A stretch of 64,000 bases of DNA from Mucilaginibacter sp. SJ (GCF_028993635.1 NZ_CP118631.1:4588001-4652000), one strand, 5' to 3'. Numbered from the stretch's first letter, positions 19,258 through 28,476 are shown. Program-made: numbers and translations. The notes: generated from the letters alone by a model not told the origin.

Positions 19258-20642
19258 AACTGGAAATAAATAAACTGTGCTTCATTAAAGATTCCTAAGA
19301 AGTAGCAGGCAAGCGCTAACCCGCTTATAAGCAATAACTTGCTGGTGTTTGAATAATCTTTTGCTTTTCGCAGATAACTTTCACCCAGTAGCAGTGCAAT
19401 GATGATGAAAGCACAGTACCAAACCTCATGTACCGGCATCAGGTTGCTGGCCGAATAGGCAAAGCTGCTGCCACTGAGTATTTTAGTTAGGATATAAAAA
19501 GCATCGGTTACGGTACCTGCCCTGAAGAATACCCAGGCGAGGCAAACCAGGTTAAAAGTGAAAAGCCATTTCAAGAAGGTAAAGCCTTTGATGCCGATAT
19601 CGTACTTGTTGAACAATTGGTAAGCAACCAGCAGCAAACCATGAATCAGGCCCCAAACAAGATATTTCCAGTTGGCGCCATGCCACAGGCCGCTTATCAT
19701 AAATACAATAAGCAGGTTGATGCAGGTTACCCGGAAATTAATCTTGCTGCCCCCCAGCGGGATATACAAATAATCACGAAACCAGGAGGAAAGGGAGATA
19801 TGCCAGCGTTTCCAGAAATCAGAAACATTGGAGGCAAGATAGGGAAAGTTAAAATTCTGCATCAGCTCGATACCCAAAACGAGGGCTGTGCCAATGGCTA
19901 TATCCGAATAGCCGCTAAAGTCGCAATAGATTTGGAAGGCAAAAAAATAGGTAGCCACAAGCAGGTCAAGTGCCGAATGACCATGCGGGTTGTTAAAAAC
20001 CGGGTCGACGTAAAGGCCCAGCCTATCGGCAATCACCACTTTTTTAAACAGGCCCATCGTCATAAAAAATAAACCAGTTATCAAGTTACTGCTTCGGAAA
20101 TTGTTGCCCCGATGTAACTGGGGCAAAATATGCTGGGGCCGTTCAATTGGGCCTGCTACCATTTGCGGGTAAAACATTACATACAAGGCATAAAGGCCAA
20201 AGTGACGCTCGGCGGGCTGATTGCTCCGGTAAACCTCAATGGTATAACTCATAGCCTGGAACGTATGGAACGATAAGCCAATTGGCAATATAAAATCAAG
20301 CAATGGTAATTGCGGGCCATGGAATGTGTCAGATAGCAAATTCAGGTTTCCGGCCAAAAAGTTGAAATATTTATAAAAGGCCAATACACCGATATTGGTG
20401 ACTAGGCTTAAAATGAGGTAAAAACTGCGGGTTTTGCCTGTGGCTTTTTCTATCAGGATGCCGGCACAATAATCAACAATAATGGTGAAAAGAATGATGA
20501 GGATGTATACCGGCTTAAAGTACATGTAAAAGTAGCTGCTTGCGGCTAAAAGCCACATCCATCTTAATTTATGCGGCAGCAGGTAATATGTAATGGTTAC
20601 AATTACAAAAAATACAAGGAACAACAGGGAGTTAAAAAGCAT
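19254..20642 (-). CDS. MBOAT-family O-acyltransferase (AlgI-like)
   Basis: 462 residues from ATG 20642, with about 10-12 membrane helices. Family motifs are present: FFPQMVAGPIERP-like sequence (FYPQMVAGPIERPQHI), FCDYSGYSDIAIG-like CDFSGYSDIAIGTAL, NFPYLASNVSDFWKRWHISLSSWFRDYLYIPLGG in pieces, and the catalytic His in MISGLWHGANW. AlgI/DltB-like MBOATs take acetyl (or acyl) groups from the cytoplasm and deliver them across the inner membrane. Together with 18142-19257 it forms an O-acetylation pair for the secreted polymer. Confidence 0.92.
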   Translation of the reverse strand: MLFNSLLFLVFFVIVTITYYLLPHKLRWMWLLAASSYFYMYFKPVYILIILFTIIVDYCAGILIEKATGKTRSFYLILSLVTNIGVLAFYKYFNFLAGNLNLLSDTFHGPQLPLLDFILPIGLSFHTFQAMSYTIEVYRSNQPAERHFGLYALYVMFYPQMVAGPIERPQHILPQLHRGNNFRSSNLITGLFFMTMGLFKKVVIADRLGLYVDPVFNNPHGHSALDLLVATYFFAFQIYCDFSGYSDIAIGTALVLGIELMQNFNFPYLASNVSDFWKRWHISLSSWFRDYLYIPLGGSKINFRVTCINLLIVFMISGLWHGANWKYLVWGLIHGLLLVAYQLFNKYDIGIKGFTFLKWLFTFNLVCLAWVFFRAGTVTDAFYILTKILSGSSFAYSASNLMPVHEVWYCAFIIIALLLGESYLRKAKDYSNTSKLLLISGLALACYFLGIFNEAQFIYFQF

Positions 20643-20697
20643 TTAAAAAAGCAGATATATAATTTAGTTCACAATAATTTTGACGTCAGCACCTGAT

Positions 20698-21849
20698 TTA
20701 GCTTGCATTATTAAGAATTGATATTGCCTTATTACGGATAATTATAGGATCGACATTGTTTATATTCAGGTTGGAGTTGCGCTTGTATAAATCGTTCAAT
20801 AACGCATAATTATCTTTATTGTTAAACTCTTCAGAAGGAAAAAACGTGTATATATTGTTTGCTATGCTTAAGGGATAGGGAACAAAACGACCGAAATGGT
20901 TGCCGTTGGATATACAAATTGCGGTAGTTTGTGTACCCGCAGCAATATGTATAGCACTGGTATCATTTGAAATTAGTAAATCTGCATTGTTAATCAGTTC
21001 AATTAGTCCAAGAAGGTTAGTTTTACCGGTTTTATCTTCAATTTTATCTTTGTTTTTTGATTGTGATATTATTTCCGTGGCCAGGCATGAATCTGCAGAT
21101 GAGCCCGCAATTGTAACGGTAACTTTAAATGTTGAATTTGTCATTATGGAATCAATCGCCGTTGCAAATAAATTTGTTCCCCATCTTCTATACCCCTGGC
21201 CCGCACCTGGAAATATTACCAGTTGCAGAGCCCTTTTTTCGGTTGGCTTACTTTTGGTTGGCAAATTTAAGGAGGTATCAATTCTTTGACCTGTAAGGGT
21301 TTCGGTAAATTTGTGATTTCTTAAGTATTCAAAATAATCAGTTCCGGGAACATCTACAATACTGTCATAAAATTTATAAGAGCGTTTTAATTCTTCTAAT
21401 GATTCCATATTAGTATAATCGCCGCTGCTGCAAATCTTTTGTTTGGCTCCAAGTTGGGATATAAACTCGTCAGTGTGAAAAACTCTTGAATGAACCGGAT
21501 TGATTAAAATATCAAATGCCTTTTTTTTAATGGCAAACGACAACCTTATTTTTTCATTTATATTATAAATTATTGACGGCGTTATCCAGATAAATTCATC
21601 AATAACATCTTTATCATATGCCTCGGCTATATCTTTAAATCCTATATTCCCAAGGAGCGTCAGTTTATAGCCTTTAAATTTTGGTGCGTGTTTGATACAT
21701 CTTATATAGTTTCTGAAAAGAATGTAATCGCCAATAGCATCAAGTCTTACAATTAAAATCCGGTTACTTTTAAAAGGAAGAGACGTTTGGTTAAAGAAAT
21801 GGAATAAGATCCTCAGGATCTTGTTTGTACTTCTTTTTAGTAACATCAT
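20698..21849 (-). CDS. Family 9 (heptosyltransferase-like) glycosyltransferase
   Basis: 383 residues from ATG 21849, in an ATGA overlap with the GT2 upstream. ILIVRLDAIGDYILFRNYIR is the GT9 N-terminal signature. VIFPGAGQGYRRW, a TNLLGLIELINNADLLISNDTSAIHIA block and FGRFVPYP follow in the C-terminal domain as expected for ADP-heptose transferases. It is the second GT9 gene in the cluster (the other is 16313-17254) but the two are divergent. Base composition here looks more AT-rich than in its neighbours. A 55-nt gap separates it from the MBOAT gene. Confidence 0.86.
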   Translation of the reverse strand: MMLLKRSTNKILRILFHFFNQTSLPFKSNRILIVRLDAIGDYILFRNYIRCIKHAPKFKGYKLTLLGNIGFKDIAEAYDKDVIDEFIWITPSIIYNINEKIRLSFAIKKKAFDILINPVHSRVFHTDEFISQLGAKQKICSSGDYTNMESLEELKRSYKFYDSIVDVPGTDYFEYLRNHKFTETLTGQRIDTSLNLPTKSKPTEKRALQLVIFPGAGQGYRRWGTNLFATAIDSIMTNSTFKVTVTIAGSSADSCLATEIISQSKNKDKIEDKTGKTNLLGLIELINNADLLISNDTSAIHIAAGTQTTAICISNGNHFGRFVPYPLSIANNIYTFFPSEEFNNKDNYALLNDLYKRNSNLNINNVDPIIIRNKAISILNNAS

Positions 21850-22778
21850 GAGTAATATCCCAATACCTTATATAATCTGGTCCTGATCCTGTTAAAAAAA
21901 ACAATTTTCTTCCATTCATAAACAGTGCCGTGAGCATCTGCTCCCCATATTTTCTGATGATCGGCCTCCCATTGCGCCTTCATTTTTGGCGAATGAGTTT
22001 TGGCCTGGTCATGCACGTTGGCAACGGAAAGTGGCTCTTTGATTAATGCCCTGCTGTGTCCTTTTACCAGCCTGAGCCATAATTCAAAATCAAGGGAGCA
22101 ATGAAGCTCCTCCCAAACGGGTTCATGAATGGCGGCGCTCCAAAAAGTGGAGGGCTGCACAAGGCTCGGAATCTTGATAAAATAATCAATAAAAGGCAAT
22201 ACCCGCGTTGTGGTTGTTTTGCCGGACACAACATTGTAGTCGTTCCCGTAACCGTATATAAAATCTGCATTGGTGCTCATGAATTTATTTAACACCTTAT
22301 GGAAAACGCCTTTAAGATAGTAATCATCACTATTGATCCAGGCGTGGTACCGGCCCGATGAAAGACTGAACCCCTGATTAATGGCATTGCTTTGGCCATT
22401 ATCTTTTTCGCTTTGATAATAGCTAAGCCATGGGGCGTATTTTTCAATAATTTGTTTGGATTGATCGGTACTGCCGCCATCGATGATGATGTACTCCAGG
22501 TTGGGATAGTTTTGCAGAAGCACAGCCCTGATGGTTTGCTCCAGAAAACCGGCCTGGTTATAGGAGGGCGTTACGATGGTTAGCTTAGGCCAGTTTATTT
22601 TATGATCAAAAACAGCCGGGTCAACCTGCTCGTCCCAGGGCCAGCCGGTTTTGCCAGCCGGAGGTGGGGGTAACTTGTGCAATAGTCCGTTTTCGGTACC
22701 GGTTACTATGGGCAGGGGCAATTGCACGCCTTTATTGATAAAGTTTGAACGGTATGACTGAAGATCGGGAAGGTTCAT
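21846..22778 (-). CDS. Family 2 glycosyltransferase
   Basis: 310 residues from ATG 22778. An N-terminal extension of about 55 residues (contains PPPPAGKTGWPWDEQVDP) precedes the catalytic fold LTIVTPSYNQAGFLEQTI. IIDGGSTDQSKQII and WINSDDYYLKGVF, the metal site, then follow. The WPWDEQ extension recurs in a GT2 subgroup from exopolysaccharide and O-antigen loci. QPSTFWSAAIHEPVW is the acceptor loop. The start codon lies 9 nt after the stop of the GT4 at 22788-23933. Confidence 0.87.
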   Translation of the reverse strand: MNLPDLQSYRSNFINKGVQLPLPIVTGTENGLLHKLPPPPAGKTGWPWDEQVDPAVFDHKINWPKLTIVTPSYNQAGFLEQTIRAVLLQNYPNLEYIIIDGGSTDQSKQIIEKYAPWLSYYQSEKDNGQSNAINQGFSLSSGRYHAWINSDDYYLKGVFHKVLNKFMSTNADFIYGYGNDYNVVSGKTTTTRVLPFIDYFIKIPSLVQPSTFWSAAIHEPVWEELHCSLDFELWLRLVKGHSRALIKEPLSVANVHDQAKTHSPKMKAQWEADHQKIWGADAHGTVYEWKKIVFFNRIRTRLYKVLGYYS

Positions 22779-22787
22779 GTTTTTTGT

Positions 22788-23933
22788 TCAGTCAATGATC
22801 TGCAGAAATGTTCGGCCAAATTTTTCAACGCTTTCATGATAAGTGTTATTTTCAAAGAGCAGGGGAGGGGTTTGATGTTCATTGAACTGCTGAAGCAGTT
22901 GCGCTAACTGATTAACATTATGTGGATCAAAAAAGTGGGCCGAGCTGTTAACCAACTGCTCCCTGTGGATCTCAATATCTGAAACCAGTAAAAATTTATT
23001 CATTAGCTTAGCATCCTCCACAACAGTGCTCCAGCCTTCAAACAATGATGGCTGTATAATGGCAATGGCATTATTCATCAATTGAAGCTGATCACGCCGG
23101 TCGATAAAACCGAGGAACTTAACGTTGTTGCCGATGTTATTGTCTTCAACAAACGCCTTCATCTCTATAAAATAATGTGGGTTTCGGTAGTCGTTGGTAT
23201 TACCGGTAAAAGCTACGGTAATTTCAACGCCTTTCGCCTTTAGTTCTTTAACTGCTTTTAGAACTGCCAGCTGGTTTTTATGTTTCCAGAACTGGTTAGG
23301 GCAGATAAAATAATGTGCAGGCAACTGATATTTTTCAAGCAGTAATTTGATGTTGATATTCTGGTACGGAGGATGCGCTACCGCGAAAGGCAGAACGCTT
23401 ACCTTAACCGTATGCTGAGGGAAAATGGATTTGAAATGTCCGAGCGCAGTATTGCTGCTCACAATTAAATGCCCCGTCGAGGCCTGAATTTCCTGCTGGT
23501 TTTGCAGGCGCGCGGCAATATCATTTTTACTGAAAAACTCTGGGGCAAAATGTTCCTGGAAATCAGCTACCCAATATATTTTCTTTTTAGCAGCCGATTG
23601 TTGCTCACTTTTATAATAAGGAAAAACAGCATCAAGGGCTTTAATTTTCTGGCTAAACAGACGAACTTTAAACAGCCGGTTTGTTATCTTGTTTAGTAAT
23701 TGGAAACCTTTGCTTGCTTCGCCCGAACCAAGCTGAAAGCTGATATAAGGATAGTTGAATTTTTGCTGCGCCGTCCAAAAACTTTCGTAACTATCGGTAA
23801 GCAAAACAATATGCGGCTTTTCCTCATCATTAAGGGCGTTTAACGCATTTATCAGATTTTCGATATAGTAAGTGCCGCCGATCCAGTTTTCGTTGTAGAT
23901 GTAGCTTAGTCCTATTCTTTTCCTTTTAGCCAT
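22788..23933 (-). CDS. Family 4 glycosyltransferase
   Basis: 381 residues from ATG 23933, starting 22 nt inside the end of the epimerase gene. N-terminal IGLSYIYNENWIGGTYYIENLI is the GT4 entry motif with a G-G loop. The C-terminal domain shows YFICPNQFWKHKNQLAVLKAV, VKFLGFIDRRDQLQLMNNAIAIIQPSLFEGWSTVVEDA, giving an EX7E-like motif (EGWSTVVED). Retaining GT-B transferase, cytoplasmic. Donor not predictable. Confidence 0.87.
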   Translation of the reverse strand: MAKRKRIGLSYIYNENWIGGTYYIENLINALNALNDEEKPHIVLLTDSYESFWTAQQKFNYPYISFQLGSGEASKGFQLLNKITNRLFKVRLFSQKIKALDAVFPYYKSEQQSAAKKKIYWVADFQEHFAPEFFSKNDIAARLQNQQEIQASTGHLIVSSNTALGHFKSIFPQHTVKVSVLPFAVAHPPYQNINIKLLLEKYQLPAHYFICPNQFWKHKNQLAVLKAVKELKAKGVEITVAFTGNTNDYRNPHYFIEMKAFVEDNNIGNNVKFLGFIDRRDQLQLMNNAIAIIQPSLFEGWSTVVEDAKLMNKFLLVSDIEIHREQLVNSSAHFFDPHNVNQLAQLLQQFNEHQTPPLLFENNTYHESVEKFGRTFLQIID

Positions 23934-24811
23934 TTACAATAGGTATTAATACCGTCCTCAAAATTTACTTTTTGTTGGTAACCCAGGCTAATTAGCCGGC
24001 TATTATCGGCTTGCCAGTATAACGGATCGCCAATGCGGTTGGTGCCTGTAAATGACAAACCGCCGCTAAAGCCTATATATCTCAAAAAAGTTTCGGCTGC
24101 TGTTGTTATAGTGATGGTATTATTATTAGCGATGTTTGTAATGCTGAACCCTGGCCTATCGGCATTGATGAACAGGTTCATGGCATTTACAATATCGGTA
24201 ACATGAATAAATTCGCGTGTTTCGTTACCGGTACCGAACAATGTGATATTTGTTTGAGTCTGCGATTTTTTGTAAAGGTCCCAAAACAGCTGCTTTTTCA
24301 AACCGGCTCCATATGCCGAAAACACACGGAAGATATGAACATTTAAGCTAAAATGATCATGATATAGCTGGCAGAGTTCTTCGGCTTGTTTTTTATGTAC
24401 ACCATAGGGTGAAAGCGGGTTAAGCGTATGGGACTCTGTAATAGGTAGTATTTGCGGATTACCGTAAACTGCCGCGCTCGACAGTTGGATTAGCCTGCAA
24501 TTGGCATTACCTTCTTTTATTGCATTGAGGATGCTCACGAGGAGATGAACGTTTAGCAGGTAATCGCGCTCAGGGCTATTGAATGATTCGGGCACTGATG
24601 CAGCCCCTGCACAGTTAATACACCAATTGAACTGTTGCTCATGAAATACCTTTTTAAAATCGGCGTTGGTGGCATCAATTAAAAAGTAGTTGGGATCGTC
24701 ATATTCTACCATCACATCGGCGCCATAAACTTCATAACCTGGCTGAATTTTAAAATAGCTGTAACAGGCCGAGCCGATAAATCCTTTGGAGCCTATGACA
24801 AGTATTTTCAT
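23912..24811 (-). CDS. NAD-dependent sugar epimerase/dehydratase (extended SDR)
   Basis: 299 residues from ATG 24811 (MKILVIGSKGFIGSACY), which makes an ATGA overlap with the acetyltransferase stop; a start at 24838 would be a 5' extension. GxxGxxG (GSKGFIG) binds NAD. LSSAAVYG and SPYGVHKKQAEE supply the catalytic Ser, Tyr and Lys. ETREFIHVTDIVNAM is the epimerase substrate-loop motif. The enzyme interconverts NDP-sugars (for example a GalE- or WbpV-like reaction); exact substrate not clear. Confidence 0.86.
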   Translation of the reverse strand: MKILVIGSKGFIGSACYSYFKIQPGYEVYGADVMVEYDDPNYFLIDATNADFKKVFHEQQFNWCINCAGAASVPESFNSPERDYLLNVHLLVSILNAIKEGNANCRLIQLSSAAVYGNPQILPITESHTLNPLSPYGVHKKQAEELCQLYHDHFSLNVHIFRVFSAYGAGLKKQLFWDLYKKSQTQTNITLFGTGNETREFIHVTDIVNAMNLFINADRPGFSITNIANNNTITITTAAETFLRYIGFSGGLSFTGTNRIGDPLYWQADNSRLISLGYQQKVNFEDGINTYCKWLKGKE

Positions 24812-25434
24812 TGCTGTGGTAATGTTTTTATAAAACATGCCGGGTTACCGGCAACCATGGTAAACGGTTCAACATCTTTAGTAACTACTGCTCCTGCTGC
24901 TACGATAGCGCCTTTCCCAATGGTAACGCCTTTTAAAATTACAGCGTTCAGGCTGATCCAGGCGTAGTCATCAATTATTATCGGTGCAGTGTGTACATTT
25001 CCTTTATCGGCCCAGTGCCCGTTGTGTACCAGGTCCATCCATCGTTTGGCCCTTTCAATGGCTTCAAGCTCATGCGCATTTGTGTCTATAATATTTACAT
25101 TATGTGAGATTTGCACAAAATTACCAATGGTTATACTTTCGCCCGACCAGATCCTGGTATGATCGCCAATGTAGCAGTTTTCGCCAATTACAATTTTGCC
25201 GCCGTACTTAAATATATTGAGCATCCCCCGGATATGGGTTCCTTTGCCAATTACTATTCTCGATTTGTCGAGCGAGTTCGAAACCACCGCCTCCGGATAA
25301 AAAGTGGCCCCGAGATCGGTAATGCTTAACTGAATGTTGCGTTTTGCCTGTTTTTCATTAAGCAGGTAAATTAAATGGACAAGGTTTACTTTTTCAAAAA
25401 GGCCAAGCAATAACCGTTTTATGAATTGTTTCAT
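24808..25434 (-). CDS. Hexapeptide-repeat acetyltransferase (CatB/WbbJ type)
   Basis: 208 residues from ATG 25434, in a TAATG overlap. The second half is a left-handed beta-helix: IGKGTHIRGML, IVIGENCYIGDHTRIWSGESI, VQISHNVNIIDTNAHE (active-site His region) and the closing IGKGAIVAAGAVVTKDVEPFTMVAGNPA. These enzymes O- or N-acetylate sugars with acetyl-CoA. The N-terminal 50 residues are helical and not diagnostic. Placed beside the epimerase, it may modify the same sugar. Confidence 0.87.
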   Translation of the reverse strand: MKQFIKRLLLGLFEKVNLVHLIYLLNEKQAKRNIQLSITDLGATFYPEAVVSNSLDKSRIVIGKGTHIRGMLNIFKYGGKIVIGENCYIGDHTRIWSGESITIGNFVQISHNVNIIDTNAHELEAIERAKRWMDLVHNGHWADKGNVHTAPIIIDDYAWISLNAVILKGVTIGKGAIVAAGAVVTKDVEPFTMVAGNPACFIKTLPQQ

Positions 25435-26342
25435 TATGCTATCTTAAAAAATTTAAGCGCCCTGCGTATAACAGAACTTTTGTATTTTTTGTTAAGCCGG
25501 GCATAAACCTGTTTTAAATAAGCGACATCCAGAAGCATTTTTTTAGGATGTTTTAGCGGGAATGTCATTGTGCCCAATGGTAGATAGGTAATAGCATCAT
25601 CTGCCGAATGAGTATGTGTCCCATTTCCATAGCCTATATTCTTTACAAGATTTACGCAAGGATTAACGGCCATGCCACCGTTGATCAGAATGCTATAGAA
25701 CCATTGAATATCCCAGGTATTTAATGATTTGTTAAAGGATGATTCAAACATACCGTAATAACTATTGTACCAGTCGGTAGTACCAAGCTGCGCTTCAACT
25801 CTATCTTTTGTTTGCTGCTTGGGCCAGTCTTTCATTTCTATATCATAAAGGTTCCAGGCACGTTTCCAGGTTGCCCAACCCCAGATACCGCCATGCCCCC
25901 AATGATATGATTGGGCATCTTTTTTCCAGCCATCGGTTAGTAAATTTGAACCGGATATTGACATTACCTTATCATCAAAACGGTACTTTGTCAACAGTTC
26001 TTCGCAAAAGGGAAAAAATGTTCTATCGGGCAGGCAGTCGTCTTCTAAAATGACTCCTTCGTTAACATTTTCAAAAAACCAGTTGATGGCTTCGCTAACT
26101 GCCGATTTGCAGCCGAGGTTTTTATCCCTTAATAATGTTTTAACTTCACAATCCCAGTTTATGCGCTCAATTAACGAACGTGTTTTGGCGCACAGGTCGA
26201 TATCATCGGGTTTATCAGGCCTTGGTCCGTCAGCAGCTATATAAAGGTATTTAGGTTTAATTTCAGCTATAGCTTCAAAAACCATTTCTGTAAAAGCCGG
26301 GCGGTTAAATATTAAAAAAAGTATCGGTACGGAATATCCCAT
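25434..26342 (-). CDS. GT-A glycosyltransferase, HlpA-like
   Basis: 302 residues from ATG 26342. PILFLIFNRPAFTEMVFEAI opens a nucleotide-diphospho-sugar transferase fold. GVILEDDCLPDRTFFPFCEELL contains the acidic metal site (EDD) seen in GNT-I-like and hemolytic protein HlpA-like bacterial transferases, and HWGHGGIWGWATWKRAW is a strongly conserved tryptophan-rich block of that group. Precise sugar unknown. It is 4 nt from the GT2 upstream and overlaps the acetyltransferase as TAATG. Confidence 0.82.
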   Translation of the reverse strand: MGYSVPILFLIFNRPAFTEMVFEAIAEIKPKYLYIAADGPRPDKPDDIDLCAKTRSLIERINWDCEVKTLLRDKNLGCKSAVSEAINWFFENVNEGVILEDDCLPDRTFFPFCEELLTKYRFDDKVMSISGSNLLTDGWKKDAQSYHWGHGGIWGWATWKRAWNLYDIEMKDWPKQQTKDRVEAQLGTTDWYNSYYGMFESSFNKSLNTWDIQWFYSILINGGMAVNPCVNLVKNIGYGNGTHTHSADDAITYLPLGTMTFPLKHPKKMLLDVAYLKQVYARLNKKYKSSVIRRALKFFKIA

Positions 26343-26346
26343 AAGC

Positions 26347-27375
26347 TTAATAGCTTGTGAAAGCCTGGGCTGTTTTTACAATTTTTAATAATTGTTTTAT
26401 ATGCTGGTACTGATTTTTTATCAGTTGCCTGTTAGTTAACAGCGATTTGAGCTGGCCAGATTTTTGGTAGTATGAGATTTTTTGTTCGACGCTTACAGGC
26501 CGGAATCTGATAACCTTTTGATAAAACAAGTTAACCGTTAACTTGATTAAGGATTTTGCTGCGGAAAGCAGATCGTGATTTATGATCTGTTTGATAGGCC
26601 GTTTATTATCATTAACCAGTGCAAAATAGCCATTGAGCAAAACGCTGCTGTAATTTAACCAAAATGCAACCTTTAATATATAGTTGATATTTTGCCTTTG
26701 ATGGGGAACAAAGTGTTTAAACTTTAGGTTATCATCGGCGATGATCTTATAGCCCATCAAATAATTCATCAGGCAAATCTCAACATCCTCGCCCGAAAGC
26801 AGTTTTTTACCTATCCGGCCGGTTGTTACCTGCCTCCAATTGGCGTTCTTCAGTTCAAGCAGGATGCTTTTCCGGTAAACAGCCCCGGCACCGTAAACCC
26901 AATGGCTACCGACTGCCCAAGTTTGGGGACCCCAAACGGTAGTAAATTTCAGCAGGCTTTCGGAAAGTAGGGCCGGTTGTTCAGCTTCTATTAATCCACA
27001 TCCCCCCAATACACCTATTTGGCTATCACAGTTCATGATTTTAAAGGCACGCTCAATATAATTGTCGAAAAGCCAATTGTCATCATCGCAAAAAAGAAGG
27101 TATTCATATCGAGCGTGATTTAAACCCATATCCCGCGCATGACTTAGCCCTGCAATGGGTTGACTCAAAACACTGAACGGAACATTGGTTAAATTGTGTT
27201 TTCCCCATTCGGCCCTGGCTGTGTCCGCTGTGCCATCTGTTGATGCATTGTCAACAATTATAACTTCCCAGTTAATATATGCCGGTACCTTTTGTAAGGC
27301 CAGGTGTTTAACAGTTTCGGGCAGCCGTTTGCTACCATTGTAACAGCAAACAATAATTGATACCCCGCTATTCAA
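26347..27375 (-). CDS. Family 2 glycosyltransferase (TTGA-coupled)
   Basis: 342 residues from TTG 27375, sharing a TTGA with the split GT4 stop. VSIIVCCYNGSKRLPETV, VDNASTDGTADT and the metal site LLFCDDDNWLFDNYI define the GT2 core. ISLLSGEDVEICLMNY-like sequence (KLLSGEDVEICLMNYLM) is the acceptor/catalytic base region. The C-terminal third is helical and basic, possibly peripheral to the membrane. Similar in layout to 15391-16320. Confidence 0.87.
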   Translation of the reverse strand: MNSGVSIIVCCYNGSKRLPETVKHLALQKVPAYINWEVIIVDNASTDGTADTARAEWGKHNLTNVPFSVLSQPIAGLSHARDMGLNHARYEYLLFCDDDNWLFDNYIERAFKIMNCDSQIGVLGGCGLIEAEQPALLSESLLKFTTVWGPQTWAVGSHWVYGAGAVYRKSILLELKNANWRQVTTGRIGKKLLSGEDVEICLMNYLMGYKIIADDNLKFKHFVPHQRQNINYILKVAFWLNYSSVLLNGYFALVNDNKRPIKQIINHDLLSAAKSLIKLTVNLFYQKVIRFRPVSVEQKISYYQKSGQLKSLLTNRQLIKNQYQHIKQLLKIVKTAQAFTSY

Positions 27376-27953
27376 TTTACTCTTCGTAACTTTTGGTAGT
27401 TGGTTAATTCACCTGGCAGCATCATATCCAATAGTTTTTGTGCCGAAGGAAGATCGAGGGTAAATCCGTTTATCACTTGCTGATTGCAAAATATTATTTC
27501 CTCGTCAAGCTTAATCTGATTGGCTCTGATAGCTTTTATCAATGCGATCAGTTCGTCAGTTGTCCGGCAATGGGTAATCAAGTTTAAGGGCTCATTTTCC
27601 AATGTTTTATCAACATTGTAAAGAATGGTTTTGAATCCATTTTTAATTCCTTCCAACCCCGAGTATCCGGTAAATTGGCCAATCGTGAAATTTATAAAAT
27701 ATCCGTTTTTTATTTCGTCAGGTAATTCCTGCAATGGGATTGAAGTTTTAGTAAAGGAGATATTTGATGAAACTCCCAATTTACCGGCCAAATCAAGTAT
27801 ATTTTGATAAACCTGGTTGCTGTAAATTGCGCCTATGAAAAGCATATGTACATCAGTAATACCATCATTTTTTAGTAGGTGAAGTATTTCAACCAGGTTA
27901 GGAAAAGAGTTTTTGTCGTCCGCAATCCGTGAAACTACATTTAAGTTAATCAT
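27372..27953 (-). CDS. C-terminal half of a split family 4 glycosyltransferase
   Basis: 193 residues from ATG 27953. It begins directly with NLNVVSRIADDKNSFPNLVEIL, the linker strand that normally starts the nucleotide-sugar domain of GT4 enzymes. MLFIGAIYSNQVYQNIL, GYFINFTIGQFTGYSGLEGIKNGF complete the domain; the EX7E region reads GYSGLEGIKNGF and is degenerate. There is no N-terminal domain in this frame. The preceding frame 27946-28476 supplies one and overlaps by 8 nt. Removing one A from the AAA at 27954-27956 would fuse the two halves as LFLMINLNVV, about 369 residues, a normal GT4 length. Confidence 0.65.
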   Translation of the reverse strand: MINLNVVSRIADDKNSFPNLVEILHLLKNDGITDVHMLFIGAIYSNQVYQNILDLAGKLGVSSNISFTKTSIPLQELPDEIKNGYFINFTIGQFTGYSGLEGIKNGFKTILYNVDKTLENEPLNLITHCRTTDELIALIKAIRANQIKLDEEIIFCNQQVINGFTLDLPSAQKLLDMMLPGELTNYQKLRRVN

Positions 27954-28476
27954 TTAAAAAAAGCTTAAATAATATTTTTTTGCATTTTACCGGGGTGTTT
28001 TTTTCGTAGTTGCTGAACTCGGTTTCCTGGTATGGATTGATATATACTATGGTATCATTAGCATTATCAAAATAACTTTCAGGAAAATTATAGGCTCCCT
28101 GGATGGCATTGGTAATGTGCCAAAAAAACCTGTGATTGTGAATGATCGTATCTTTTACGCGATAAATATTATATAATCCGATTACATGAATACTGTCATA
28201 TATGGAGTTAGCTAAAAATTTCAATTTGAATGACCAGTACAGCGACCTGCACATTCTTAAAGGTGATCTGAAGTTTTTGACGCCCGTAAGCCTGGTTCTT
28301 ACGACTTTAATTTTTTTTTGCTTAAGTATATCGTCATAGTATTCTTTTTGGTAGTTCTCCAAAATCAATACAGTAGGCTCAATATTATTTTTTTGCGCGA
28401 AAGTTGCCAGTTCGTAAACAAGCTTTTCTGCGCCACCGATAACCAGCTGGCCATTTACAATTAAAATTTTACGCAT
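27946..28476 (-). CDS. N-terminal half of a split family 4 glycosyltransferase
   Basis: 176 residues from ATG 28476. ILIVNGQLVIGGAEKLVYELATFA is the acceptor-side Rossmann domain entry of GT4 enzymes (GGAE motif). The reading frame stops right after KILFKLFLND, where the interdomain linker should continue; the downstream half is in the next frame (27372-27953). Two explanations are possible: a one-base insertion has broken the gene, or the two domains are made separately with translational coupling through the ATGATTAA overlap. Its start overlaps the aminotransferase stop by 8 nt. Confidence 0.65.
   Translation of the reverse strand: MRKILIVNGQLVIGGAEKLVYELATFAQKNNIEPTVLILENYQKEYYDDILKQKKIKVVRTRLTGVKNFRSPLRMCRSLYWSFKLKFLANSIYDSIHVIGLYNIYRVKDTIIHNHRFFWHITNAIQGAYNFPESYFDNANDTIVYINPYQETEFSNYEKNTPVKCKKILFKLFLND

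Noticed and set aside
19617..20072. 151-residue plus-strand frame
   Set aside because: It is antisense to the MBOAT gene, whose motifs are unambiguous.
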